Of a stretch of 64,000 nucleotides of DNA, positions 7,718-17,141 are shown in pieces. Origin of the DNA: Luteibacter sp. UNCMF331Sha3.1. GTDB lineage: Bacteria > Pseudomonadota > Gammaproteobacteria > Xanthomonadales > Rhodanobacteraceae. A model generated the notes under the pieces. The model was given only the letters and a program-made list of their open reading frames with translations. It made no database searches and was not told the origin of the DNA. The DNA lies in assembly GCF_900109915.1 (NCBI RefSeq), contig NZ_FOBU01000002.1, positions 885,170-949,169 on the forward strand, read 5' to 3'. A program made the translations under genes and the position numbers. Numbering within the stretch: position 1 is the stretch's first letter; every line of letters begins with the position of its first letter.

Positions 7718-9007
7718 ATGAGTAAGCGACGTGTGGTAGTGACCGGCATGGGCATCATCTCGCCGGTCGGTAACGATCTCGCCACCGCCTGGAAAAACGT
7801 CGTCGAAGGCAACAGCGGCATCGGCCCTGTCACCGAATTCGACGCCAGCGCCTACACCACCCGCATCGCGGGCGAGGTGAAGGGCTTCGATCCCGTCGAC
7901 GCCTACTTCGCCGGCACCGATGCGCCGGACGACGAGCGCCGCGCGATCGCGAAAGACTTCAAGCGGATGGATCCCTTCATCCATTACGGCATCGTCGCCG
8001 GTACGCATGCGTTCCGTCAGTCGGGCCTCGTCGTCACCGAAGAGAACGCGGGTCGCATCGGCGTCGCCGCCGGCGCCGGCATCGGTGGCCTGCACACCAT
8101 CGAGGCGACGGCACTCGAGCTGGCCGAAAAGGGTCCGCGCAAGGTGTCGCCGTTCTACGTGCCGAGCTCCATCATCAATATGGTCGCCGGCAACCTGTCG
8201 ATCTACCACGGCATGAAGGGTCCGAACATCGCCCTCGTGTCCGCCTGCACCACGGCCGCTCACAACATCGGCATGGCCATGCGCCTCATCCAGTACGGCG
8301 ACGCCGACGCGATGCTGGCCGGCGGCGCCGAGTTCGCGACCACCCCGACCGCGATGGCTGGCTTCTGCTCGGCCAAGGCGATGTCCACGCGCAACGACGA
8401 TCCGGCGCACGCCAGCCGTCCGTGGGACAGCGGCCGCGACGGCTTCCTGCTGTCGAACGGCGCGGGCATGCTCATGCTCGAAGAATACGAGTTCGCCAAG
8501 GCGCGCGGCGCCACCATCCTCGCCGAGCTCGCCGGTTTCGGCATGAGCGGCGACGCGTACCACATCACCGCGCCGAGCGGCGACGGTGCCGAACTGGCCA
8601 TGCGCAACGCGCTGCACGACGCCGGCCTGAAGCCGGAAGAAGTGCAGTACGTCAACGCGCACGGCACGTCGACGCCGGTGGGCGACCTTGGCGAAGCCAA
8701 GGCCATCCGCAACGTGTTCGGCGAGCACGCCACGAAGAAGGGCAAGTTCGCGGTCAGTTCCACGAAGTCGGTCACGGGTCACCTGCTGGGTGCCGCGGGC
8801 GGCGTCGAGGCGATCTTCTCGATCCTCGCGCTGCGCGATGGCGTGATGCCGCCGACGATGAACCTCGTCGAGCTCGATCCGGAAGTCGCCGCGCTCGGCA
8901 TGGACCTCGTGCCGGACAAGGCCGAGAAGGCCGATCTCGACGTCGTGATGTCGAACTCGTTCGGTTTCGGCGGCACCAACGGCACGCTCGTCTTCCGTCG
9001 CGTCTGA
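7718..9007 (+). CDS. fabF: Beta-ketoacyl-ACP synthase II
   Basis: Elongating condensing enzyme. The Cys-His-His triad is present: Cys 177 in VSACTTAAHNIG, His 315 in NAHGTSTP and His 355 in TGHLLGAAG; the C-terminal NSFGFGGTN is also intact. At 429 residues it is about 16 longer than E. coli FabF, with the extra residues around 64-83 (a charged DAPDDERRAIAK stretch). ATG 7718 follows a purine-rich GGATGAGAA segment. pabB begins four bases after its stop codon, so folate and fatty-acid genes are probably co-transcribed. Confidence 0.97.
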   Translation: MSKRRVVVTGMGIISPVGNDLATAWKNVVEGNSGIGPVTEFDASAYTTRIAGEVKGFDPVDAYFAGTDAPDDERRAIAKDFKRMDPFIHYGIVAGTHAFRQSGLVVTEENAGRIGVAAGAGIGGLHTIEATALELAEKGPRKVSPFYVPSSIINMVAGNLSIYHGMKGPNIALVSACTTAAHNIGMAMRLIQYGDADAMLAGGAEFATTPTAMAGFCSAKAMSTRNDDPAHASRPWDSGRDGFLLSNGAGMLMLEEYEFAKARGATILAELAGFGMSGDAYHITAPSGDGAELAMRNALHDAGLKPEEVQYVNAHGTSTPVGDLGEAKAIRNVFGEHATKKGKFAVSSTKSVTGHLLGAAGGVEAIFSILALRDGVMPPTMNLVELDPEVAALGMDLVPDKAEKADLDVVMSNSFGFGGTNGTLVFRRV

Positions 9008-9011
9008 CGCG

Positions 9012-10358
9012 TTGGCCTTCGTCACGCGAACCCTCGCCGGCCGGCGCGATCTCCTCGCGCCGGCCGCGTCGTATCCGCAGCGTTACATCGCGCTGCTCGC
9101 CAGCGCCGTCACGGGCACGCCGCAGTCGCGGTTCGACCTGCTTTTCGTCGCGGGCGACGCGTCGCTGACGCTGTCGTCCGACGGTGTCACGCGCGACGAG
9201 CACGGCACGCCCGTGGCCGGTACGTTCCTCGACGCGCTCGATGCCGCCTGGTCGACGCGTCGCCGGCCGCGTGTCGACGACGGCCTGCCTTTCCATGGCG
9301 GCTGGGTCGTCTACCTCGCCTACGAACTCGTCGGACAGATCGAGCCGAGCCTGCGACTGCCGGTGGCCGACGGCCACGCGCCGGTGGCGTTCGCGCGTCG
9401 CGCGCCCGCGGCGGTCATCGTCGATCACGTCGAGCAGCGCACGATCCTGGTGGCGGAAGAAGGCGCGGCGGCGTGGCTGGACATCCTCGCGGCGGACCTC
9501 GACGCGCCGTCGGTCGACGTGCCACTCGCCCTGCCGGTCGCGGTCGAGGAAGACGAGCCCGTCCGCTTCCTGGACGGCGTTCGACGCGTGCACGAGCACC
9601 TGCTGGCGGGCGACGTCTTCCAGGTCAACCTGTCGCGTCGCTGGACGGCGACCTTCGCCGAGCCACCTGCACCGGCCAGCCTGATGCGCGCGTTGCGCGC
9701 GGCGAATCCGGCGCCGTTCGCCGGCATGCTGCAGCAGTCGTCATGGGCGATCGTCAGTTCGTCGCCCGAACGGCTCGTCGAATCGCGCGACGGCGTATTG
9801 CAGACGCGACCGATCGCAGGCACGCGACCACGGGTCGCCGGTGACGACGACGTCGCGCGGATCCGCGAGCTGACCACGCATCCGAAGGAGCGCGCGGAGC
9901 ACGTGATGCTGATCGACCTCGAGCGCAACGATCTCGGCCGCGTGTGCGTGCCGGGCAGCGTGAAGGTCGACGAACTGATGGTGGTGGAAAGCTACGCGCA
10001 CGTGCACCACATCGTGTCGAACGTGCGCGGTCGCGCGCGTGCCGACGTGACGCCGGGCCAGGTGATCGCCGCCACGTTTCCCGGCGGCACCATCACCGGG
10101 TGCCCGAAGGTGCGCTGCATGGACATCATCGGCGACATCGAGCAGGAAGCGCGCGGCGCCTATACGGGCGCGCTCGGCTATCTCGACGACAACGGCGACA
10201 TGGATCTCAACATCCTCATCCGCACGTTCGCCGTCGACGGTGCGTCGGTCACGCTGCGCGCGGGGGCGGGCATCGTGACCGACTCCGTCGCCGAGCGCGA
10301 ACTCGACGAGACGCGCGCGAAGGCGCGAGGCCTGCTGCGCGTGTTCGGGCAGGCATGA
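9012..10358 (+). CDS. pabB: Aminodeoxychorismate synthase component I (PabB-like)
   Basis: Chorismate-binding enzyme of 448 residues, close to the usual PabB length, placed directly before pabC, so the expected role is chorismate to 4-amino-4-deoxychorismate for p-aminobenzoate and folate; the PabA glutaminase is not in the window. C-terminal family motifs are clear: LIDLERNDLGR, FPGGTITGCPK and the GAYTGALGY/DLNILIRT segment. The motif around residue 269 reads RPIAGTRPR: Ala stands where E. coli PabB has the Lys that forms a covalent intermediate, as in TrpE-type enzymes. Start TTG 9012 is chosen because it lies four bases after fabF; its Shine-Dalgarno is weak. The stop overlaps pabC (ATGA). 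Confidence 0.88.
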   Translation: MAFVTRTLAGRRDLLAPAASYPQRYIALLASAVTGTPQSRFDLLFVAGDASLTLSSDGVTRDEHGTPVAGTFLDALDAAWSTRRRPRVDDGLPFHGGWVVYLAYELVGQIEPSLRLPVADGHAPVAFARRAPAAVIVDHVEQRTILVAEEGAAAWLDILAADLDAPSVDVPLALPVAVEEDEPVRFLDGVRRVHEHLLAGDVFQVNLSRRWTATFAEPPAPASLMRALRAANPAPFAGMLQQSSWAIVSSSPERLVESRDGVLQTRPIAGTRPRVAGDDDVARIRELTTHPKERAEHVMLIDLERNDLGRVCVPGSVKVDELMVVESYAHVHHIVSNVRGRARADVTPGQVIAATFPGGTITGCPKVRCMDIIGDIEQEARGAYTGALGYLDDNGDMDLNILIRTFAVDGASVTLRAGAGIVTDSVAERELDETRAKARGLLRVFGQA

Positions 10359-11191
10359 CGGCGCGGATATCCGTCGATTTCGTCGACGCCGATACGGTGC
10401 CGGTGTCCGATCGCGGCTTCATGTACGGCGACGGGCTGTTCGAAACCCTGCGCCTCGTCGGTGGGCGCATTCCCTTGTGGCAACGCCACGCCGCACGACT
10501 GCGTGAGGGGTGTTCACGCCTGCGTCTGCCGCTGCCCGATCTTTCCGGCCTTCACGACGAAACGATGCGCCTCGGTGCCGGCATGCCCGATGCCGTCGTC
10601 CGGGTGACGGTCACGCGCGGTTCGGGCGAGCGCGGTTACGCGCCGCCGTCGTCGCCGAGACCGCGGGTCGTGGTGTCGGTGGCACCGCTCGCGCTCGATG
10701 CCGCCGCGTACGTCGACGGCATCGCGGTTCGCCTCTGCGAAACACGCCTCGCCGATCAGCCGCTGCTCGCCGGCCTGAAGCACCTCAATCGCCTGGAGCA
10801 GGTGATGGCGCGTGCGGAGTGGTCCGATGACGCCATCGGCGAAGGCCTGGTCACCGATATGGCCGGCCATGTCGTCTGCGCGACGTCGGCGAATGTGTTC
10901 GCGGTCTTCGGCGACACGCTGGTCACGCCCGCGGTCGACCGTTGCGGCGTGGCCGGCGTGGCAAGAGCCGAGATCGCCGCCTTGCGGCCGGTCTCGCTGT
11001 CGTCGATGAACCCTGAGCGACTCGCCGGGGCCGACGAGGTCTTCCTCACGTCGGCCGTTCGCGGCATCCTCCCGGTTCGGGCGTTCGCCGCCCGGACATG
11101 GCGGCCCGGTCCCGTGACGCGCGCGTTGCAGGCGCACTGGCGGGATATCGGGTTGCCCTTGCCCTCAGATCCGAAGGATTCCGATCGATGA
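10355..11191 (+). CDS. pabC: Aminodeoxychorismate lyase
   Basis: PLP enzyme of fold type IV releasing pyruvate from aminodeoxychorismate to give p-aminobenzoate. The 278-residue protein has the N-terminal DRGFMYGDGLFET signature and catalytic Lys 142 in LAGLKHLNRLEQ; the C-terminal EVFLTSAVRGILPV segment binds the cofactor phosphate side. Its ATG overlaps the pabB TGA (ATGA) and its own TGA overlaps the mltG ATG in the same way, so translation of the three is coupled. Branched-chain aminotransferase and D-amino acid transaminase share the fold, but the context favours PabC. Confidence 0.94.
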   Translation: MTARISVDFVDADTVPVSDRGFMYGDGLFETLRLVGGRIPLWQRHAARLREGCSRLRLPLPDLSGLHDETMRLGAGMPDAVVRVTVTRGSGERGYAPPSSPRPRVVVSVAPLALDAAAYVDGIAVRLCETRLADQPLLAGLKHLNRLEQVMARAEWSDDAIGEGLVTDMAGHVVCATSANVFAVFGDTLVTPAVDRCGVAGVARAEIAALRPVSLSSMNPERLAGADEVFLTSAVRGILPVRAFAARTWRPGPVTRALQAHWRDIGLPLPSDPKDSDR

Positions 11192-12216
11192 AAGTGCGTG
11201 GCATCGCCCTCTGGCGAGTCATCCTGCTGGTGGTGGTGCTCGCGGCGATCGTCGCCGGGTCGTGGCTCTGGTTCGACTGGGCGCGCTTCGCGCGTACGCC
11301 GCTGAGCATTCCCGCGGCGGGGCAGAGCATCGACGTCGCCCGGGGTGCGTCGTTCAAGGACATCGTGCGCGACCTGCGCAACCGAAAGGCGAGCGGTGCC
11401 TCGCCCTTGTACTGGCGCCTTCTCGCAACGCAGATGCATGCGTCCGGCCGGCTGCATGCGGGCGAATACGCGCTGCGTCCCGGCATGACACCGCGCGACC
11501 TGATCGCCGACATGGCCAGCGGCAGGGTCATGCAGCGCCAATTCACCATCGTCGACGGCTGGACGTTCGCGGATCTGCGTCGCGCGCTCGCCTCCGTGGA
11601 TCGGCTCACGCACGACACGGCCGACCTCGACGACGCGGCCCTGATGACGTCGCTCGGTGCGGAAGGCGAGCACCCGGAAGGTCGCTTCCTTCCGGAAACG
11701 TACGCCTACGTGAAGGGCGACAAGGAGTCGAGCCTTCTGAAGCGCGCCCACGCGGCGATGGCGAAGACCCTCGACGCGGCGTGGAACGATCGCGACAGGA
11801 GCGTGCCGCTGGCATCGCCCTACGAGGCCCTGATCCTCGCCTCGATCGTGGAAAAGGAAACGGGCAGGGCGGACGAGCGTCCGCGCATCGCCGGGGTATT
11901 CGTTCGTCGCCTGCAGCAGCATATCTTGCTGCAGACCGATCCCACGGTGATCTACGGCATGGGTGCCGCCTACGGTGGAAACATCCACAAGAGCGACCTC
12001 ACCACCGACACCCCCTACAATACGTACACGCGTGCCGGCCTGCCGCCGACGCCCATCGCCCTGCCGGGACGGGCGGCGATCCAGGCGGCGCTGCATCCCG
12101 CACCGGGCGACGAGCTGTACTTCGTGGCGCGTGGCGATGGCAGTCACGTGTTTTCGTCGACCCTGTCGGACCACAACCGGGCCGTGGCCTGCTACCAGTT
12201 GAAACGATGCCAGTGA
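11188..12216 (+). CDS. mltG: Endolytic murein transglycosylase MltG (YceG)
   Basis: Inner-membrane lytic transglycosylase that cuts nascent glycan strands and sets their length. The 342-residue protein has one N-terminal membrane helix (about residues 8-27), a LysM-like segment and the YceG catalytic domain with Glu 222 in ASIVEKETG. The LQTDPTVIYG and NTYTRAGLPPTPIA motifs near the C-terminus are characteristic. ATG 11188 overlaps the pabC stop. Its 3' end overlaps tmk by 10 bases or, with the alternative GTG, by 4. The order pabC-mltG-tmk-holB is conserved in gammaproteobacteria. Confidence 0.95.
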   Translation: MKVRGIALWRVILLVVVLAAIVAGSWLWFDWARFARTPLSIPAAGQSIDVARGASFKDIVRDLRNRKASGASPLYWRLLATQMHASGRLHAGEYALRPGMTPRDLIADMASGRVMQRQFTIVDGWTFADLRRALASVDRLTHDTADLDDAALMTSLGAEGEHPEGRFLPETYAYVKGDKESSLLKRAHAAMAKTLDAAWNDRDRSVPLASPYEALILASIVEKETGRADERPRIAGVFVRRLQQHILLQTDPTVIYGMGAAYGGNIHKSDLTTDTPYNTYTRAGLPPTPIALPGRAAIQAALHPAPGDELYFVARGDGSHVFSSTLSDHNRAVACYQLKRCQ

Positions 12217-12857
12217 CCTCTCTCCAGCGCGGCCGACTGATCACCCTCGAAGGCGGCGAAGGCGCCGGCAAGAGCACGCTGCTGCGTGGACTCGAAACCC
12301 ATGTGCGCGCGCAGGGCGTCGACCTCGTGGTGACGCGGGAGCCCGGCGGTACGGCCGTGGGCGAGGCGGTCCGGGGCGTCGTGCTCGACGCCGCCAACAA
12401 CGAGCTCACCGCCGAGGCCGAGCTGCTGCTGATGTTCGCGTCGCGTGCCCAGCTGGTGCGGCAGGTGATCGAGCCCGCGCTGGCCGCGGGCCGGTGGGTA
12501 CTTTGCGACCGCTTCACCGATGCGAGCTACGCCTATCAGGGCGGCGGCCGCGGCCAGCCCGTCGAACGCATCGCCGAACTGGAACGCTGGGCGGCATCGG
12601 GTCTGAAGCCCGACGTGACCCTTCTGCTCGACCTGCCGGTGGCCACTGGCCGGGCCCGTGCGGCGGGGCGCGGCGAAGCCGATCGCATCGAGGTCGAGGG
12701 CGATGCGTTTTTCGAACGCGTTCGTGGCCGTTATCGCGATCTCGCGGCGTCGGAGCCGGCCCGTTTCCGGGTGCTCGACGCCAGCGCGGCGCCCGACGAC
12801 GTGCTCGCTCAGGCCATCGCCGGCCTGGCCGGGCTTTTCGACGGAGCGACATCGTGA
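12207..12857 (+). CDS. tmk: Thymidylate kinase
   Basis: Phosphorylates dTMP to dTDP. The 216-residue P-loop kinase shows EGGEGAGKST (residues ~15-24), the TREPGGT motif, CDRFTDASYAYQG and a LID region AAGRGEADRIE. ATG 12207 lies within the end of mltG; GTG 12213, two codons later, would give a four-base GTGA overlap and is an equally plausible start. The stop overlaps the holB GTG. Third gene of the coupled pabC-mltG-tmk-holB run. Confidence 0.96.
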   Translation: MPVTSLQRGRLITLEGGEGAGKSTLLRGLETHVRAQGVDLVVTREPGGTAVGEAVRGVVLDAANNELTAEAELLLMFASRAQLVRQVIEPALAAGRWVLCDRFTDASYAYQGGGRGQPVERIAELERWAASGLKPDVTLLLDLPVATGRARAAGRGEADRIEVEGDAFFERVRGRYRDLAASEPARFRVLDASAAPDDVLAQAIAGLAGLFDGATS

Positions 12858-13789
12858 GCCTGCGGCCATGGCATGCCGACGCCTGGGCCCGGCTGCAGGC
12901 GCGTCGTGAACGCGACGCCCTTCCGCACGCCCTGTTGCTCGCGGGCGCCGCGGGGCTCGGCAAACGCGACTTCCTCGCCGCGTTCGTCAAGGGGCTGCTG
13001 TGCCAGCAATCCGCCGACGGCATGGCTTGTGGCGTGTGCCGTAGCTGCCAGCTCGTGGCGGCTGGCACGCATCCGGACGTCGTGACGCTGTCGTTCGGGC
13101 TGCGCAAGGACGGCGTCACGCGCAGCGAGATCGTGGTCGACCAGATTCGCGATCTTTCGCAACGGCTGTCCATGGCGAGCCAGTTCGGCGGATGGCAGGT
13201 CGTGACGATCGATCCGGCCGACGCGATGAACGCGGCGGCGGCGAACGCCCTCCTGAAAACGCTGGAAGAACCGACCCCGTCGACGCTGCTGGCGCTCGTC
13301 GCCGACCAGCCGGCGCGCCTTCCCGCCACCATTCGCAGCCGTTGCCAGCGCATCGACTTCCTGCCGCCGTCGCGCGATGCCTCGCTCGCCTGGCTGCGCG
13401 CGGAAGCCGTCGCCGACGCGCCGGCGGCCCTGGACGCGGCCGGCGGCAATCCCGGCATGGCGCGCGCATGGGCGACCGACGGCGCGCTGAAACAGCGCGG
13501 CGAGGTGCGCCATGACCTCAAGGCACTCGCCGCCGGCCGCGGCGACGCCATGGAGGTGGTCAAGCGCTGGCAGGCCGCCGATCCGTCGCGCTACCTCTGG
13601 TTCGCCGCGCAGGCGGCCACGGACGAACTGCGCGCCCGTGCCTCGGGCTCGGCCCGGCCGCTCGACAGCCAGCTCGACGACGAAGGGCTCGACGCCTGGT
13701 ATGGCCGCGCCAATCGTGCGCGCGATGCGCTGCGCGGGCCGCTTCGCGTCGACCTCGTGCTGCTCGAACTGATCGCCGCCTGGCGTTGA
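12854..13789 (+). CDS. holB: DNA polymerase III subunit delta prime
   Basis: Clamp-loader subunit, 311 residues from GTG 12854, which overlaps the tmk stop (GTGA). It has an AAA+ fold with a GAAGLGKRD segment at the P-loop position, a zinc-binding cluster CGVCRSC plus an upstream Cys (LLCQQ), an ANALLKTLEEP sensor region and RSRCQRIDF. Delta prime is usually ATPase-inactive, consistent with the altered P-loop. It closes the conserved fab-pab-mltG-tmk-holB block. Confidence 0.94.
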   Translation: MSLRPWHADAWARLQARRERDALPHALLLAGAAGLGKRDFLAAFVKGLLCQQSADGMACGVCRSCQLVAAGTHPDVVTLSFGLRKDGVTRSEIVVDQIRDLSQRLSMASQFGGWQVVTIDPADAMNAAAANALLKTLEEPTPSTLLALVADQPARLPATIRSRCQRIDFLPPSRDASLAWLRAEAVADAPAALDAAGGNPGMARAWATDGALKQRGEVRHDLKALAAGRGDAMEVVKRWQAADPSRYLWFAAQAATDELRARASGSARPLDSQLDDEGLDAWYGRANRARDALRGPLRVDLVLLELIAAWR

Positions 13790-13827
13790 CGCGCTCTTAT
13801 CGCGCGTTCGGTCCTAATCGGGTCGAC

Positions 13828-14811
13828 ATGCCGTTCACAGGATCCTCCGTGCCCCGCCACCCCACCATCGACGGCAGCACCCGCCTCCTCGTCGTCGCGC
13901 CGCATCCCGACGACGAGTCGCTGGCCGCGGGCCTGTTGATCCAGCGCACCCTTGCGGCGGGCGGCCGGGTCGACGTGCTCCTGCTGACCGATGGCGACGA
14001 CAATCCATGGCCGCAACGCTGGCTCGAGCGTCGCATCGTGGTCGACGCCCGCGCCCGTGCCCGGTGGGGCGCGCGCCGCCGGCAGGAGGTCGCCTCGGCG
14101 CTCGCCCGGCTCGGCGTCGGCCCCGATCATCTCCACGCCATGGGGTGGCACGACATGCAGGTGACCACGGAACTGCGGGAGCGCCACGCGACCTCCGTGG
14201 CCGCGGTCAGGCGCGTGATCGAGCGAACCCGGCCGAACCTGGTGGTGATGCCCGATCTTGGCGACGCCCACCCGGATCACAGCTCCGCCCACGTGCTGGC
14301 CAGGCTGGCTCTGTCGGCTGCCGGCAGCCTTGCGGACGTGCTGACGTACATGGTGCACGGGACCGAGCGTTCGCCGGCCGACGAGCTCGTCGTGCCCGAT
14401 GCCGATCCCCAGCGCCAGGCCGTCAAGCGCGCGGCGGTACTGGAACACCACACGCAGATGGCCCTGAGCCGGAAACGGATGCTGGGCATCGCCTCGCGCC
14501 CGGAGCGCTTCGACCGGCCTTCGCCGCCGCCGGTCGGCGGTGTGCTGCGGCTGCCCTGGCGGCCGGGCCCGCTCGCGCGCCGGCGGGTCCGGCTGATCCT
14601 GGCGGACGGGCAGGGCGTGGCGATCTGGCCCTGGGCTCGGGCACCCCTGCAACGTTCGGGCGACGCCTGGCTGCTGCCGCTCCGCGACGGCAACGGCCCC
14701 ACCTTCGTCAAGCTCACGGCGGACCTGTCCACGCCGTGGATCTACGACCGCTACGGCTGGGCAGGGCAGGAGCCCGATCCCGCCGGGCTTGTGGCCCGGC
14801 CCGCCGGCTAG
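13828..14811 (+). CDS. PIG-L family deacetylase
   Basis: Metal-dependent N-deacetylase of the LmbE/PIG-L superfamily. The zinc-binding signature is clear: APHPDDESL near residue 25, and the second metal motif DAHPDHSSAH near residue 155. The family removes acetyl groups from GlcNAc-type sugars or small-molecule conjugates; the substrate cannot be told. A C-terminal extension of about 90 residues after the PIG-L core begins at VGGVLRLPWRPG and has no recognisable motif. ATG 13828 is chosen, 327 residues; TTG 13786 overlapping the holB stop, or GTG 13849 with AGGA upstream, are alternatives. It sits between holB and pilZ, genes usually adjacent, so it is probably an insertion. Confidence 0.85.
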   Translation: MPFTGSSVPRHPTIDGSTRLLVVAPHPDDESLAAGLLIQRTLAAGGRVDVLLLTDGDDNPWPQRWLERRIVVDARARARWGARRRQEVASALARLGVGPDHLHAMGWHDMQVTTELRERHATSVAAVRRVIERTRPNLVVMPDLGDAHPDHSSAHVLARLALSAAGSLADVLTYMVHGTERSPADELVVPDADPQRQAVKRAAVLEHHTQMALSRKRMLGIASRPERFDRPSPPPVGGVLRLPWRPGPLARRRVRLILADGQGVAIWPWARAPLQRSGDAWLLPLRDGNGPTFVKLTADLSTPWIYDRYGWAGQEPDPAGLVARPAG

Positions 14812-14845
14812 TTAGCATGCCTCGACTCCAGGGAATCCTTCGTCC

Positions 14846-15205
14846 ATGAATGCCATCAGCTCCTCGCCGCGACAGGGCATCCTCTCGCTGAAGATCAAGG
14901 ACGTGAATTCCCTGTACATCTCGTACATGCCCTATCTCAAGACCGGCGGCCTGTTCGCGCCGACGGCCCAGCGCTACAGCCTCGGCGACGAGGTGGCGCT
15001 GCTGGTGACGCTGATCGACGAGAACGAGCGCGTCTCCGTGGCGGGCAAGGTCGTCTGGATCACCCCGGTGGGGGCCCAGGGCAACCGCACGGCTGGCGTC
15101 GGCGTGCAATTCAACGAATCGCCCGAGAGCGAGGCCGCCCGGCAGCGTATCGAGGGCCTGCTCGCGGGCACGCTCGCGTCCGAGCGTCCGACCCAGACGA
15201 TGTGA
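14846..15205 (+). CDS. pilZ: PilZ-domain protein, type IV pilus assembly
   Basis: 119-residue protein matching the original PilZ of type IV pilus biogenesis: it starts with GILSLKIKD and has the short KTGGLFAPT and GKVVWITPVG segments with GVGVQF at the end of the domain. The RxxxR and D/NxSxxG motifs needed for cyclic-di-GMP binding are not evident, as is typical of this non-binding PilZ class. PilZ works with PilB and a FimX-type partner in twitching motility in xanthomonads. It follows the holB/PIG-L genes by 34 bases. A PilH-like regulator lies elsewhere in the window. Confidence 0.88.
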   Translation: MNAISSSPRQGILSLKIKDVNSLYISYMPYLKTGGLFAPTAQRYSLGDEVALLVTLIDENERVSVAGKVVWITPVGAQGNRTAGVGVQFNESPESEAARQRIEGLLAGTLASERPTQTM

Positions 15206-15286
15206 CGCATCGGGCCCCTTGTGGCCCATCGGGGCGCGAAACCCTGCGACGACGCGCATCCGATGCAGTTTTCCCCTCGTTAATAC

Positions 15287-15317
15287 TTGTCGCGATACCT
15301 GCACGCACTGGTACAAT
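15287..15317 (+). promoter_or_regulatory. Promoter of the nuo operon
   Basis: TACAAT at 15312-15317 preceded by TGG, an extended -10 arrangement, and TTGTCG at 15287-15292 with a long 19-base spacer. It lies in the only sizeable gap before nuoA and would give a leader of about 170 bases. Confidence 0.5.
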
Positions 15318-15494
15318 AGGTCGGTTCCCCAACGTGAGATTGTGGATATCCGGAGTCGTTGGCGCGCCTATCGCGCCGGCTCGGATCGAACCGTTTGGAT
15401 CGATCTGATAAAAGCTCCGGCGACACTAGCCGGACCGCTCGTCCCCGCCGACGGTCACTGATGCGCCCAGTGAGGCGCGGAGGTACGCAGCATC
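15318..15494 (+). other. Structured 5' leader of the nuo operon
   Basis: About 170 noncoding bases between the likely transcription start and the nuoA GTG. It can form a GGCGCG/CGCGCC hairpin (15361-15377) and other short GC stems, and ends with GGAGG (15479-15483) 11 bases before the start codon. No tRNA or secG, which precede nuoA in some bacteria, is present. Confidence 0.4.
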
Positions 15495-15841
15495 GTGCTT
15501 GCCCAATATTGGCCCGTCCTTTTGTTCATCGCCGTGGCCGCAGGCCTAGGTATCGTCCTGATGGTGCTCGGCATGCTCGCCGGGCCGCGTCGGCCGGACG
15601 CCGACAAGCTCTCGCCTTACGAGTGCGGCTTCGAGGCCTTCGAAGACGCGCGCATGAAGTTCGACGTGCGCTACTACCTGATCGCGATCCTCTTCATCAT
15701 TTTCGACCTCGAAATCGCTTTCCTGTTTCCGTGGGCGGTGGTGTTCGACAAGATCGGCGCGATCGCGCTGATCGAGATGGCCCTGTTCCTGGCCCTTCTC
15801 GTGGTCGGTTTCGCCTACGTCTGGAAGAAGGGAGCACTCGA

Positions 15842-15851
<10 letters not shown>
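15495..15851 (+). CDS. nuoA: NADH-quinone oxidoreductase subunit A
   Basis: 118-residue membrane subunit of complex I with three transmembrane helices and the conserved [22 protein letters not shown] loop and FLFPWA segment. Start is GTG 15495, with GGAGG 11 bases upstream; the next possible start would remove the first helix. Its last codons overlap nuoB by 10 bases. First gene of the complete nuoA-N operon. Confidence 0.96.
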
Positions 15852-16396
<545 letters not shown>

Positions 16397-16409
16397 CAGG
16401 GCTTCGCAC

Positions 16410-17138
16410 ATGAGCGTTACTAACGAGACCTCGCTGGTCGAACGCCTCGCCGCGCGCTTCGGCGACATGCTGGCGGTGAAGGTCGAGCGCAACGAAGTCA
16501 CCGCCGAGGTGTCTCCGCGCGACCTGATCTCCGTCGCCACGGCTCTGCGGGACGAATCGGGCTTCCGCTTCACCACCGTCATCGACGTGTGTGGCGTGGA
16601 TTACCTGAGCTACGGCCAGACCGAGTGGGACACCGACACCGCGCAGGGCGACAGCTTCTCGCGCGGCGTGGAAGGCCAGGCCGTCGGCCGCTTCACGTGG
16701 GCCGAGCGTCCGCGTGGGGTCGAGCAGCCGCGTCGCTACGCGGCGGTCATCCACCTGCTTTCGGTCGAACTCAACCAGCGCATTCGCCTGCGCGCGTTCT
16801 GCGAGGACGACGCGTTCCCGGTCGTTCCGTCGATCGTGCCGATCTGGCCGGGCGCCGACTGGTTCGAGCGCGAGACATTCGATCTGTTCGGCATCATCTT
16901 CGATGGCCATCCGGATCTGCGCCGCATCCTCACCGACTACGGTTTCGTGGGTCATCCGTTCCGCAAGGATTTTCCGCTGATCGGCAACGTCGAGGTCCGC
17001 TACGACGCCGAACAGAAACGCGTCGTCTATGAACCGGTTTCGATCGAGCCGCGCGTGCTGGTGCCGCGCACGATCCGCAACGACGCCGACCTCGATCAGG
17101 CCAGGGCGGAATCCGCCGATCACTGGCGGGAGAATTAA
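16410..17138 (+). CDS. nuoC: NADH-quinone oxidoreductase subunit C
   Basis: 242-residue 30-kDa-type subunit of the peripheral arm. The signature [22 protein letters not shown] and [10 protein letters not shown] are intact. NuoC and NuoD are separate genes here, unlike the fused nuoCD of E. coli. The region of about residues 72-95 holds an acidic insertion ([13 protein letters not shown]). It is followed by nuoD after three bases. No strong Shine-Dalgarno is seen before ATG 16410. Confidence 0.96.
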   Translation: MSVTNETSLVERLAARFGDMLAVKVERNEVTAEVSPRDLISVATALRDESGFRFTTVIDVCGVDYLSYGQTEWDTDTAQGDSFSRGVEGQAVGRFTWAERPRGVEQPRRYAAVIHLLSVELNQRIRLRAFCEDDAFPVVPSIVPIWPGADWFERETFDLFGIIFDGHPDLRRILTDYGFVGHPFRKDFPLIGNVEVRYDAEQKRVVYEPVSIEPRVLVPRTIRNDADLDQARAESADHWREN

Positions 17139-17141
17139 GCC

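Noticed and set aside
10355-11191. Alternative call as branched-chain aminotransferase or D-amino acid transaminase
   Set aside because: The fold is shared, but length, motif set and coupling with pabB and mltG favour PabC.
15206-15300. Possible tRNA-Leu or secG before nuoA, as in other bacteria
   Set aside because: No cloverleaf, no CCA end and no SecG-like membrane protein can be read there.
15219-15461. 80-codon open frame in the nuo leader
   Set aside because: It starts before the predicted nuo promoter, has no ribosome site and no recognisable domain.
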